From the NCBI GenBank assembly GCA_020355105.1, contig CP070658.1, positions 174,109-179,850 on the forward strand: DNA of 5,742 nt. Reading direction: 5' to 3'. The position numbers were made by a program, and so were the translations under genes. Shown one piece after another: positions 1 to 5,347 of this stretch (positions are counted from its first letter, which is position 1; every line of letters starts with the position of its first letter). Source of the DNA: Candidatus Thorarchaeota archaeon. GTDB lineage: Archaea; Asgardarchaeota; Thorarchaeia; Thorarchaeales; Thorarchaeaceae. A model generated the notes under the pieces. The model worked only from the letters and a program-made list of their open reading frames with translations, made no database searches and was not told where the DNA came from.

Positions 1-737
1 GAGCTATCTCCCATCTCTTCATTTTCGACCAGTGATATACCAGCTGAGTCTGACTATGAGTCTGTCCTATGCAATCGTAATGATAATCCTGTGATTCTGA
101 TGATCTGATGAATGATAAGTGTCCGAAGACATTCGCGACGGCTTCTCGGTGACTTGGTAAGATTGGAGTCAGCGAACCCGTGGCTCTTATGATATGATTA
201 TTTGATAATTGTAAAGTGCACCTGAATCCTGTTCAGTGCTGCCTTACAAGCTCTGTCTGCGAGTGGTCCGTATTTGAACATGTCGCTAGCGCCGTCTGCA
301 CACTGATGGGACCCTCTTGCTGAAGCCGCGCGATTATCCTTAGGCGCCAATTGATAAGGCTAATAACGATTGATTCGGATATTGTACCGTTCAGGAGAAA
401 ACGCCCGTCCACGAGGGCGCACTGAGGTTCTGCCTGTGATGTGTTGCGCAAGGGACGGTCGACAGCCTGGACTGTTGCTTGTCAAAGACCAATAGGACGA
501 GCCACAACGGACTCACAAGATGGGGACGATGTCCTTAGATGAACCGTGGGTCACCCAGGTCTCGTACATTGACAGGCAGGTCGATGCCAACAATGCCCAT
601 CACGAGACAACTCAGCAGAGCCGGATGCATTTCCGATGCTGTGAAGCTGGGAGTTAGTGGTATGGGGCACAGGCATCGGCCACTATCTCATTTCTGTCGA
701 TTTGTCGAACTGCTTCTAGGCTGTGGACGAGTCTAGC
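1..737. other. Region without a supportable gene
   Basis: No reading frame here shows a recognisable family. The plus-strand frame starting at base 1 is open to a TGA at 106-108 (35 codons, serine- and acid-rich) and could be the tail of a gene entering from the left, but frame 2 is also open to a stop at 92-94, so I cannot choose. A TTG-started minus-strand frame (451-233, 72 codons) and an ATG-started plus-strand frame (539-736, 65 codons) have no domain, no clear Shine-Dalgarno sequence and no family resemblance. A short minus-strand stretch ending in a TAA near 536-538 encodes a hydrophobic run but is only about 50 codons between stops. Bases 188-218 are AT-rich and promoter-like without a gene to serve. 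I looked for tRNA T-arm, RNase P RNA and SRP RNA core motifs on both strands and found none. Confidence 0.5.
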
Positions 738-1376
738 TCAAGTCTCTTCAGACTCACGAAGACGAGGCAGTAGCCTTCCAGTCTGCTTCTGGTACTCACG
801 ATACTCATCACCAAACTCGTCTATCATCATCTGTTCTTCTCTTGGAATTCTCTTGTAGTTCACCCAGATTGAGAAGGCGAAGAAGACCAAGACGAGGAGA
901 TCGGACGAGATTAGAATCAATCCCATCGTGTAGATGAAGATGCCGAGATACATGGGATGTCTTACTCTCTTGTAGGGTCCACTAGTGACTAACTTGTGAT
1001 TCCCCTTCAATTCCAGCGCAATTGACCACTGCGTATCAAGGTGCCTGTGGACCCAGACCAAGTAGAAGAGAGGGACAATTCCAAACACGATTCCTAGCCA
1101 TTGAGCCCATTCACCGAGAGGAAGGTGAGTCCATGTCCACCAAGGCGGTGCCAAGAGATAGAGAACAAGCCCTATTCCACCTATCGCAGTCACCACAGCG
1201 GTAAGAATCATGAACGATCTACCCTCCTCCTCCATCGCTGTATTCAGCTTCTCCTTGATTCCTACGAGACTATCGTGAGTCTTTGTCTTTCGACCATAAT
1301 ACCCTCTGACAATTCCCAAACAGACCCAAAGAAGAACGAATGCAATCCGAAAGAAGAAACTCATCTCCATTGTCAT
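738..1376 (-). CDS. Isoprenylcysteine carboxyl methyltransferase-like integral membrane protein
   Basis: A 212-residue polytopic membrane protein of the ICMT/phospholipid methyltransferase-like superfamily, whose members use S-adenosylmethionine to methylate membrane-embedded substrates. Hydrophobic segments lie near residues 6-25, 56-76, 91-109 and 144-174. The C-terminal half carries the family signature: a histidine followed by VTSGPYKRVRHPMYLG (about 127-145, with the RHPxY core), then an EE pair near 180 and a DEYREYQK segment near 190-197, followed by GRLLPRL. In solved family members these parts build the cofactor pocket. The start is uncertain: TTG at 1379 follows a stop directly, and ATG codons at 1376, 1370 and 1364 are all possible; none has a strong Shine-Dalgarno sequence. 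It lies about 100 bases downstream of the hydrolase gene on the same strand, so co-transcription is possible. The substrate is unknown; the fold assignment is firm, carboxyl methylation of prenylcysteine is not. Confidence 0.85.
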   Translation of the reverse strand: MTMEMSFFFRIAFVLLWVCLGIVRGYYGRKTKTHDSLVGIKEKLNTAMEEEGRSFMILTAVVTAIGGIGLVLYLLAPPWWTWTHLPLGEWAQWLGIVFGIVPLFYLVWVHRHLDTQWSIALELKGNHKLVTSGPYKRVRHPMYLGIFIYTMGLILISSDLLVLVFFAFSIWVNYKRIPREEQMMIDEFGDEYREYQKQTGRLLPRLRESEET

Positions 1377-1424
1377 CAACTACTGCGATGCCAAGACCAC
1401 ACGCGGGAACGGTCGGGACAATTC

Positions 1425-1438
1425 TTAGATGCGTCTAA
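1425..1438. repeat. Small hairpin between the hydrolase and methyltransferase genes
   Basis: TTAGA and TCTAA form a perfect 5-bp stem around a TGCG loop inside the 98-base gap between two same-strand genes. Read on the minus strand it overlaps a weak TATA-like stretch (ATCTAAGAAT), so it could equally be part of a promoter for the downstream methyltransferase gene. No T-run follows it, so a terminator call is not supported. Confidence 0.25.
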
Positions 1439-1478
1439 CTTTCATAAGTCTTCTCAAGTGCGCTTTCAACAGATTGGT

Positions 1479-2156
1479 CTAGAATTTCAGCTCTATGCTC
1501 TCTCCCGGCTTCATAATCTCTACTTTCACATCTTTCACGGCTTGACTGACTTTGTTTCTGAAATCTTCAGTATCTGCTTTGATTACCGGAAAGGTATCAT
1601 AATGCATAGGAATCACAACCTTCGGATTCACTAGTTTCGTTGCCATGGCCGCTTGATGCTCATCCATTACGTAGTATGAACCAATGCAGCTTAGAAACAA
1701 GTCAATTCCATACATTTCTCCGAAGAGTCGCATATCAGAGAAGACCCCTGTGTCCCCAGGATGGTATACAGTCCCACAAGGGAACTTGGCTATGAAGCCA
1801 GTAGGAGCACCTTTCCCGCATGAGTGGAATGCATGGACCAGTGTTACATTGATGTCACCGATCTCGACACTTCCACCAATGTTTAGCGTGTGTACGTTTT
1901 CTACTCCATCACCCTTCGCTTGAATCCCAAGCTCGTTGATTGCAACGAAGTATGCGCCGGTCTTCTTACAGATTTCAATGGCCTCTGCATATCCATGATC
2001 TCCGTGGTCGTGTGTTACCAATACTATGTCTGCCTTCTCCACATCGTCAACCTTCATCGGTGATGTGGGACCAGTAAGCCATGGATCTATGTAGACAACG
2101 TTCTCTCTACACTCAATCTTGAACGATGCATGACCTAGATACGTTACTTTCATCAT
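1479..2156 (-). CDS. UPF0173 / UlaG-like metal-dependent hydrolase (metallo-beta-lactamase fold)
   Basis: A complete 225-residue cytoplasmic protein with the metallo-beta-lactamase fold, of normal length for the UPF0173 family (related to UlaG, an ascorbate-6-phosphate lactonase). Visible motifs in order: YLGHASF (6-12), DPWLTGP (24-30), the metal-binding THDHGDHG (48-55, supplying His49, His51, Asp53 and His54), VHAFHS (107-112), YHPGDTG (131-137, His132 and Asp135) and MHYDTFP (184-190, His185). These are the residues expected to hold two metal ions. The natural substrate of archaeal members is not established, so only a hydrolase role is claimed. The start is well supported: GGAGGAGG ends three bases before tandem ATG codons, and either ATG fits. 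A TATA-like box at 2211-2220 would give a leader of about 30 bases. It is divergent from map and precedes the methyltransferase gene on the same strand. Confidence 0.92.
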   Translation of the reverse strand: MMKVTYLGHASFKIECRENVVYIDPWLTGPTSPMKVDDVEKADIVLVTHDHGDHGYAEAIEICKKTGAYFVAINELGIQAKGDGVENVHTLNIGGSVEIGDINVTLVHAFHSCGKGAPTGFIAKFPCGTVYHPGDTGVFSDMRLFGEMYGIDLFLSCIGSYYVMDEHQAAMATKLVNPKVVIPMHYDTFPVIKADTEDFRNKVSQAVKDVKVEIMKPGESIELKF

Positions 2157-2297
2157 TGTCCTCCTCCGGTGATTCTAGTTCTGGGAGTTTGACCCGACTT
2201 CGCCTTCCTGACTTATATTAGTCACTCAGCCGGTCAAAGCTCAGGTATAGAACTCCTTAAGATTACATCATACAGCGGGATTGCTGAGGTTGTCATT
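2157..2297. promoter_or_regulatory. Divergent intergenic promoter region (hydrolase gene / map)
   Basis: For the minus-strand hydrolase gene the region holds TAATATAAGT (2220-2211), 55-64 bases before the start, and a strong Shine-Dalgarno sequence, GGAGGAGG, at 2167-2160. For map on the plus strand, candidate TATA elements are GGTATAG (about 2244-2250) and TTAAGATT (2257-2264); GAGGT at 2286-2290 is a Shine-Dalgarno sequence seven bases before the GTG start. The hydrolase TATA box lies within an inverted repeat, TGACT/AGTCA (2209-2224). Promoter calls are by motif only. Confidence 0.6.
2209..2224. promoter_or_regulatory. Dyad symmetric element overlapping a TATA box
   Basis: TGACT and AGTCA are perfect inverted arms separated by six AT bases, and the TATA-like element of the hydrolase gene occupies the centre. 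A dimeric repressor bound here would block TBP, so an operator is possible. A short dyad around an AT-rich core can also arise by chance. Confidence 0.3.
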
Positions 2298-3191
2298 GTG
2301 TCCTCTCCCCACCCTGACTTCATCAAAGCTGGTCGACTCGCGGCTCGAGTATTGAAAGAAACGGCCCAACAGGTGACGCCAGGAATGAAGGTACTCGAGG
2401 TCTGCACCTTTGCCGAGAAGAAGACTCTCGAGTATGGAGGAGGCATAGCATTTCCGCTAAATGTGTCAATCAATGAGGAGGCCGCGCACTATACGAGCCC
2501 CCACGGCGATAAGAGAACATTCCCAGACAAAGGCTTGGTAAAGGTGGATGTAGGGACGCATGTAAACGGGCATATAGCCGATACAGCTGTGACAATCGAT
2601 CTGGATGGTTCCTATGAGAAATTCATTGCAGCGGCACAAGCCGGACTAGATGCCGCAATCGAAGTGGTCAGGCCGGGGATACCTGTGGGAGAGGTGGGAG
2701 CAGCAATAGAACAGGCTATCAAGAAGCACGGGCTAAGACCAATTCATCAGTTGTCTGGCCATCAGATGAAACCGTGGAATCTGCATGCTGGGAACAACGT
2801 GCCGAATGTTCGTACCCGAAGAAGCCCAAAGATGAGATTAGGTGAAACATATGCAGTAGAACCATTCGCTACTGATGGAAATGGTACCATCAAGTCAGGT
2901 TCCAATTCCTACATCTTCTCAAACGTGATTTCTAATAGGAGTAAGTTGGATAGTCTGACAAATCAAGTTCGGAAGGCTGCTCGTCAGAAGTTCGGCACCT
3001 TGCCATGGGCCTCAAGATGGCTAGACAGCTCCAAGGTCGACGTACCCAATGCTGTCAGAACGCTTCTCAGAGCTGGAGCAATCAAGGCCTATCCTGTTCT
3101 CATTGAAGGCAAGGACGGCATGGTATCCCAGTTCGAACATAGTTTCTTTGTTGCTGAGGATGGCCCCATTGTGACTACTCTAAGCCAATGA
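2298..3191 (+). CDS. map: Type II methionine aminopeptidase (archaeal form)
   Basis: Removes the initiator methionine from nascent proteins in the cytoplasm, using two metal ions. At 297 residues it matches archaeal type II enzymes such as that of Pyrococcus furiosus (295). The five metal ligands are all visible: Asp84 and Asp95 in the VDVGTHVNGHIADTAVT segment, His155 in LSGHQM, Glu188 in YAVEPF and Glu280 in SQFEHSFF; their spacing agrees with the family. His64 in EEAAHYTSP is the usual substrate-side histidine. The insert at about 206-265, a small helical subdomain starting after SNSYIFSNV, marks the type II subclass, and there is no eukaryotic N-terminal extension. The start is GTG at 2298, supported by GAGGT seven bases upstream. 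It is transcribed away from the hydrolase gene and converges on the membrane zinc-ribbon gene; its TGA lies inside an inverted repeat. Confidence 0.97.
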   Translation: MSSPHPDFIKAGRLAARVLKETAQQVTPGMKVLEVCTFAEKKTLEYGGGIAFPLNVSINEEAAHYTSPHGDKRTFPDKGLVKVDVGTHVNGHIADTAVTIDLDGSYEKFIAAAQAGLDAAIEVVRPGIPVGEVGAAIEQAIKKHGLRPIHQLSGHQMKPWNLHAGNNVPNVRTRRSPKMRLGETYAVEPFATDGNGTIKSGSNSYIFSNVISNRSKLDSLTNQVRKAARQKFGTLPWASRWLDSSKVDVPNAVRTLLRAGAIKAYPVLIEGKDGMVSQFEHSFFVAEDGPIVTTLSQ

Positions 3192-3235
3192 GTAGTCTTG
3201 ATAGTACGTTGGATGTGTCTATCCTTACTCATTGG
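3185..3235. terminator. Nested inverted repeat between convergent gene ends
   Basis: CCAATGAGTA (3185-3194) and TACTCATTGG (3226-3235) are perfect 10-bp complements; inside them GATAG (3200-3204) pairs with CTATC (3219-3223) around a 14-base loop. The TGA of map (3189-3191) lies within the left outer arm, and the right arm ends six bases before the stop codon of the opposing gene. The position suggests a two-way transcript-end structure. There is no strong T-run on either strand, so termination itself is inference. Confidence 0.5.
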
Positions 3236-3241
3236 ACCACC

Positions 3242-3607
3242 TTAAACCGCATACTTCTGTTCAGGTTCTTCTCTCACCATATAGACACCATGCACGGTCA
3301 TAGTGCCCTGACACTTGGGACATGGGACTTCGACAGGCTTGAGAATGTAGTCTCCTTTCTTGAAGTCCCTAATCTCCTTGAACGTACACTCGGGATTATC
3401 GCATCTAATCTCCGTCACAGTCGGCGGCGGAGGCTTCCTTTCTTGCACAGTCCTGCCTGCATTGAACAATGAGAAGCCTATAGACATCACGATTAGTCCA
3501 ACGAAGTAGACTAGGAAATCTATCTCAGGATTTGATATTCCATAGAACAGGATTACAGCTCCGGCACCTGCAGTTACTGCCCCGATTATCTTGGTCATTA
3601 TGCTCAT
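3242..3607 (-). CDS. Two-helix membrane protein with C-terminal zinc ribbon
   Basis: A 121-residue protein with two hydrophobic helices (about residues 5-23 and 30-48) joined by a short loop, a proline-rich linker (KPPPPT), then a cytoplasm-sized domain with four cysteines: CDNPEC (Cys69, Cys74) and CPKC (Cys96, Cys99), a zinc-ribbon arrangement with a CxxxxC first knuckle. I do not recognise a named family. ATG at 3607 is preferred because GGTG lies six bases upstream; GTG at 3616 would add three residues. Either start falls just after the DUF1512 stop codon (3618-3620), so the two genes are almost certainly one transcript and probably translated in a coupled way. That suggests both act at the membrane, but no function can be read from the sequence. 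Confidence 0.85.
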   Translation of the reverse strand: MSIMTKIIGAVTAGAGAVILFYGISNPEIDFLVYFVGLIVMSIGFSLFNAGRTVQERKPPPPTVTEIRCDNPECTFKEIRDFKKGDYILKPVEVPCPKCQGTMTVHGVYMVREEPEQKYAV

Positions 3608-3617
3608 GTTCAACACC

Positions 3618-4736
3618 CTATAGTCCTATGCCAATCGTATTGCCAATTCCAGCAAGGATGACTCTGTCACCCGGTTTGGTTCTCTTCATAATCGACGCTT
3701 TAATCCTCTCAATCACATGTGGGACTGAATCGAGAATCTTCTTGTCCATCACTCCGACCGCAGCCGCTTCATCTTCCTTGATTACGATGGCCTCGATACC
3801 AATCTCATTGTCAGTCGCAGTCTGCTCAATAGCATACTTTTCCGGTCCAGGATCGCCAATGGCCGCACCTGTCCCTTCGGAAACCCGGCCCATATCCTCT
3901 CCTTCGAGCTTCAGCGCTGCATCCACTGTGATTATTCGCGCAATCTTACCCTTGTTCTCGTCGACAATCTTCTTGACTGCGAAACCGGGCTTGCCTACGG
4001 TACCTCCTGGTCCAGTAGCACGAAGGGCATAGACTGTTCGCCCTTCAACCTCTATGGGATAATAGCCCACCTCTCTGGACACCTCATGAACATAGGTTTC
4101 CGGAGTGCCTCCGTACTCTCTTGCGAACTTCGTCACGACAAGCGGACCGATACCGTCACCAATCGGCTTTCCTTCAGAGAAAGCATCGACAGCATCGAAG
4201 TATGCCTTCGCAAGTCGCATGATATCGGGCATCTGCATGTGAATCTGCATGATTATGATTTGACTGCCAGTCTTCTTTCCCAAAATGAAGAAGTGCCGTA
4301 CAACTCTATAGATCAGGTCAAGGACCTGTGACACTTCCAGAGTGTTCTCCAACGTCTGCTGCTGTGCAGATGTAGCATCAGGAGCCAATTCGGCCACGAA
4401 CTCCTGGAACCGATCTCTTCGCTCGTCGAGAAGGTGATCAAGCCGTCTTAGAACACCTGCAGGGTCCAAGTCTACAGGCATGATTGTGAAGTAGTCCAGC
4501 CAGCGGTCCAGCTCGCGTGTGACATCTTCTTCGCTTCTACCATATGCCTTGAAGGTCTTGATTGAGGCCTCCTTCGCATCGTTTCTCATCCTCTTTATCT
4601 CTAGGAGACCTGCTTCAATCTGTTTCAACCATTGCCATATTTGGAGCCTGGCACCATACAACATGTATCCTATGAAGAATACAACCCAAACTATGTTTAG
4701 AATCCAGGCGAAATCGCCTTCTTGACCGAACTGCAA
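3618..4736 (-). CDS. DUF1512 family membrane-anchored archaeal protein
   Basis: A 372-residue protein that I recognise as DUF1512, a family of uncharacterised archaeal proteins. One N-terminal hydrophobic helix (about residues 9-27) is followed by a positively charged stretch, so the bulk is predicted to be cytoplasmic. A long charged helical region (about 35-150) leads into a glycine-rich C-terminal domain with runs that look conserved: GDGIGPLV (193-200), ATGPGGTVGKPG (240-251), DAALKLEGE (272-280), GTGAAIGDPGPEK (288-300) and PGDRVILAGIGNTIGIG (355-371). The start is TTG at 4736: the frame is closed by a stop just upstream, the next in-frame ATG (codon 25) would destroy the helix, and a GTGAT Shine-Dalgarno-like motif lies a few bases upstream. 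The zinc-ribbon membrane gene follows directly. The glycine-rich motifs suggest nucleotide or phosphate binding, but that is speculation. Confidence 0.9.
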   Translation of the reverse strand: MQFGQEGDFAWILNIVWVVFFIGYMLYGARLQIWQWLKQIEAGLLEIKRMRNDAKEASIKTFKAYGRSEEDVTRELDRWLDYFTIMPVDLDPAGVLRRLDHLLDERRDRFQEFVAELAPDATSAQQQTLENTLEVSQVLDLIYRVVRHFFILGKKTGSQIIIMQIHMQMPDIMRLAKAYFDAVDAFSEGKPIGDGIGPLVVTKFAREYGGTPETYVHEVSREVGYYPIEVEGRTVYALRATGPGGTVGKPGFAVKKIVDENKGKIARIITVDAALKLEGEDMGRVSEGTGAAIGDPGPEKYAIEQTATDNEIGIEAIVIKEDEAAAVGVMDKKILDSVPHVIERIKASIMKRTKPGDRVILAGIGNTIGIGL

Positions 4737-4761
4737 TCTACATCACTCTGTTTCTCATGTC

Positions 4762-4780
4762 GGTTATCCTTTAACCATTG
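4762..4780 (-). promoter_or_regulatory. Probable promoter of the DUF1512 operon
   Basis: On the minus strand GGTTAAAGG sits about 30-35 bases before the TTG start, at the distance expected of a TATA box giving a very short leader. GGTTA and TAACC (4762-4766 and 4772-4776) make a small dyad across it. It lies downstream of the 5S gene, so DUF1512 need not be read through from 5S. Confidence 0.45.
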
Positions 4781-4838
4781 CTATCTCAACATATTCCCGA
4801 TGTCGCTGTTGGAGAACACTTCTGAGAGCCAGCATGGC

Positions 4839-4848
4839 AGAAGGAGAA
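4839..4848 (-). terminator. Possible 5S rRNA transcript end
   Basis: Directly after the last base pair of the 5S acceptor helix the minus strand reads TTCTCCTTCT, a pyrimidine-rich, T-biased run of the kind at which archaeal RNA polymerase can stop. It is weak evidence on its own. Confidence 0.3.
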
Positions 4849-4850
4849 TG

Positions 4851-4965
4851 TGGCAGCTTGCAGGCCTGTCACGCGCTCGCGCAGCGCACATCTCCTGCAA
4901 CGGAGCTAGTCTTGACTTCCGAGAGCGGAACGGGATCGGGTAGACACTAGCCCCTATGGCCGCCA
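4851..4965 (-). rRNA. rrf: 5S ribosomal RNA
   Basis: The minus strand holds the full 5S rRNA plan in about 115 bases. Helix I is TGGCGGC (4965-4959) with GCTGCCA (4857-4851), 7 bp with one G-T pair. After the CATA linker, GGGGCTAGT pairs with ACTAGCTCC (helix II, 9 bp with one G-T). Between these arms lies the family's best conserved segment, CCCGATCCC, then TTCCGCTCTCGGAAGTCAAG (helix III and loop C). On the other side TTGCAGG pairs perfectly with CCTGCAA (helix IV) and encloses a GC-rich loop E/helix V arm. The ends are placed by helix I and may be off by a base or two. No 16S or 23S sequence is adjacent: the gene stands between protein genes with its own promoter. The open frames crossing this segment are products of its GC-rich RNA sequence, not genes. 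Confidence 0.93.
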
Positions 4966-4989
4966 TCGAGTCCCGAGTTTGTTCCTGTT

Positions 4990-5006
4990 AGGTTTTAAAC
5001 ATTACC
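4990..5006 (-). promoter_or_regulatory. TATA-box promoter of the 5S rRNA gene
   Basis: The minus strand reads GGTAATGTTTAAAACCT; the TTTAAAA core lies about 30 bases before the inferred 5' end of 5S, the classic archaeal spacing. It is the best-formed TATA element in the window, as suits a highly expressed RNA gene. The upstream zinc-ribbon gene ends about 40 bases before it. Confidence 0.7.
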
Positions 5007-5044
5007 TTATGGCTAGCCTTCCCGAATCCGTTAAGATACGGGAG

Positions 5045-5296
5045 CTATGGGCGGCCTCCAGTGAATCCGATGATGTAGCCACATCTTCGACAGACGTAGG
5101 CATAGTGTGTGTAGAGAACACCTCTGAATTTCAAATCCGCAATGTCTGCGCTAGTCAAGAAATTGTCACATTTGGGGCATTTTCCAATATCCAACGTAAT
5201 ATTCCCTTGATTTTGTGCGGTTTTTCTCCTGTTAGTTAATATAGTCTGTGACCGACGCGACCCTTCTTCCATGACCTTCTGATGACCAGACTCCAT
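5045..5296 (-). CDS. Small zinc-ribbon protein
   Basis: An 83-residue reading frame ending in a C4 zinc ribbon: CPKC (Cys40, Cys43) and CRRC (Cys69, Cys72) separated by 25 residues rich in beta-type sequence, followed by GYIIGFTGGRP. Such ribbons occur in small nucleic-acid- or protein-binding proteins; I recognise no specific family. The N-terminal 30 residues are basic and polar without visible structure, so the true start may lie downstream. ATG at 5296 has GGAG only two bases ahead, too close for normal use; ATG at 5272 is another choice. A TATA-like ACTATATTAAC (5246-5236) inside the frame, followed by AAGGG and a TTG codon at 5194, would give a 49-residue protein beginning MDIGKCPKC. 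The gene is divergent from tRNA-Trp and upstream of 5S on the same strand. The ribbon is convincing, the start is not. Confidence 0.7.
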   Translation of the reverse strand: MESGHQKVMEEGSRRSQTILTNRRKTAQNQGNITLDIGKCPKCDNFLTSADIADLKFRGVLYTHYAYVCRRCGYIIGFTGGRP

Positions 5297-5302
5297 TTCT
5301 CC

Positions 5303-5320
5303 GACGAAAAGTTCTTAACC
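5303..5320 (+). promoter_or_regulatory. Probable promoter of tRNA-Trp
   Basis: GACGAAAAGTTCTTAACC places an A-rich, BRE-like stretch and a TTCTTAA TATA-like core about 30-36 bases before the first base of the tRNA. The zinc-ribbon gene starts just to the left on the other strand, so the same AT-rich patch could serve both directions. Motif evidence only. Confidence 0.4.
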
Positions 5321-5347
5321 CGTGTCAGTGTCCTCGCCTTCGATTTC

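Noticed and set aside
80..118. A TGATGA/CTGA-rich run resembling box C/D RNA motifs
   Set aside because: The boxes overlap or lack proper guide spacing, and no terminal CTGA closes the structure; the run is better seen as a simple TGAT-biased stretch.
123..135. A 13-base stretch nearly identical to the intron-exon junction of tRNA-Trp (5436-5448, 12 of 13 bases)
   Set aside because: Matches of this length are expected by chance several times in a window of this size, and no tRNA half surrounds it.
506..737. A plus-strand frame (539-736) and a short minus-strand hydrophobic frame overlapping it
   Set aside because: Both are short, lack a Shine-Dalgarno sequence and recognisable motifs, and each is no better than the other.
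1101..1634. A 177-codon plus-strand open frame spanning the methyltransferase and hydrolase genes
   Set aside because: It lies antisense to two genes with clear family motifs, crosses their intergenic gap, and its product shows no domain.
3532..4032. A 166-codon plus-strand open frame
   Set aside because: Antisense to DUF1512 and the zinc-ribbon gene; its serine/proline-rich low-complexity product is typical of a reverse-strand shadow.
4722..4966. Open frames on both strands, plus 4722-4943 and minus 4966-4781
   Set aside because: They cover the 5S rRNA gene, whose helices explain the sequence; neither product resembles a protein family.
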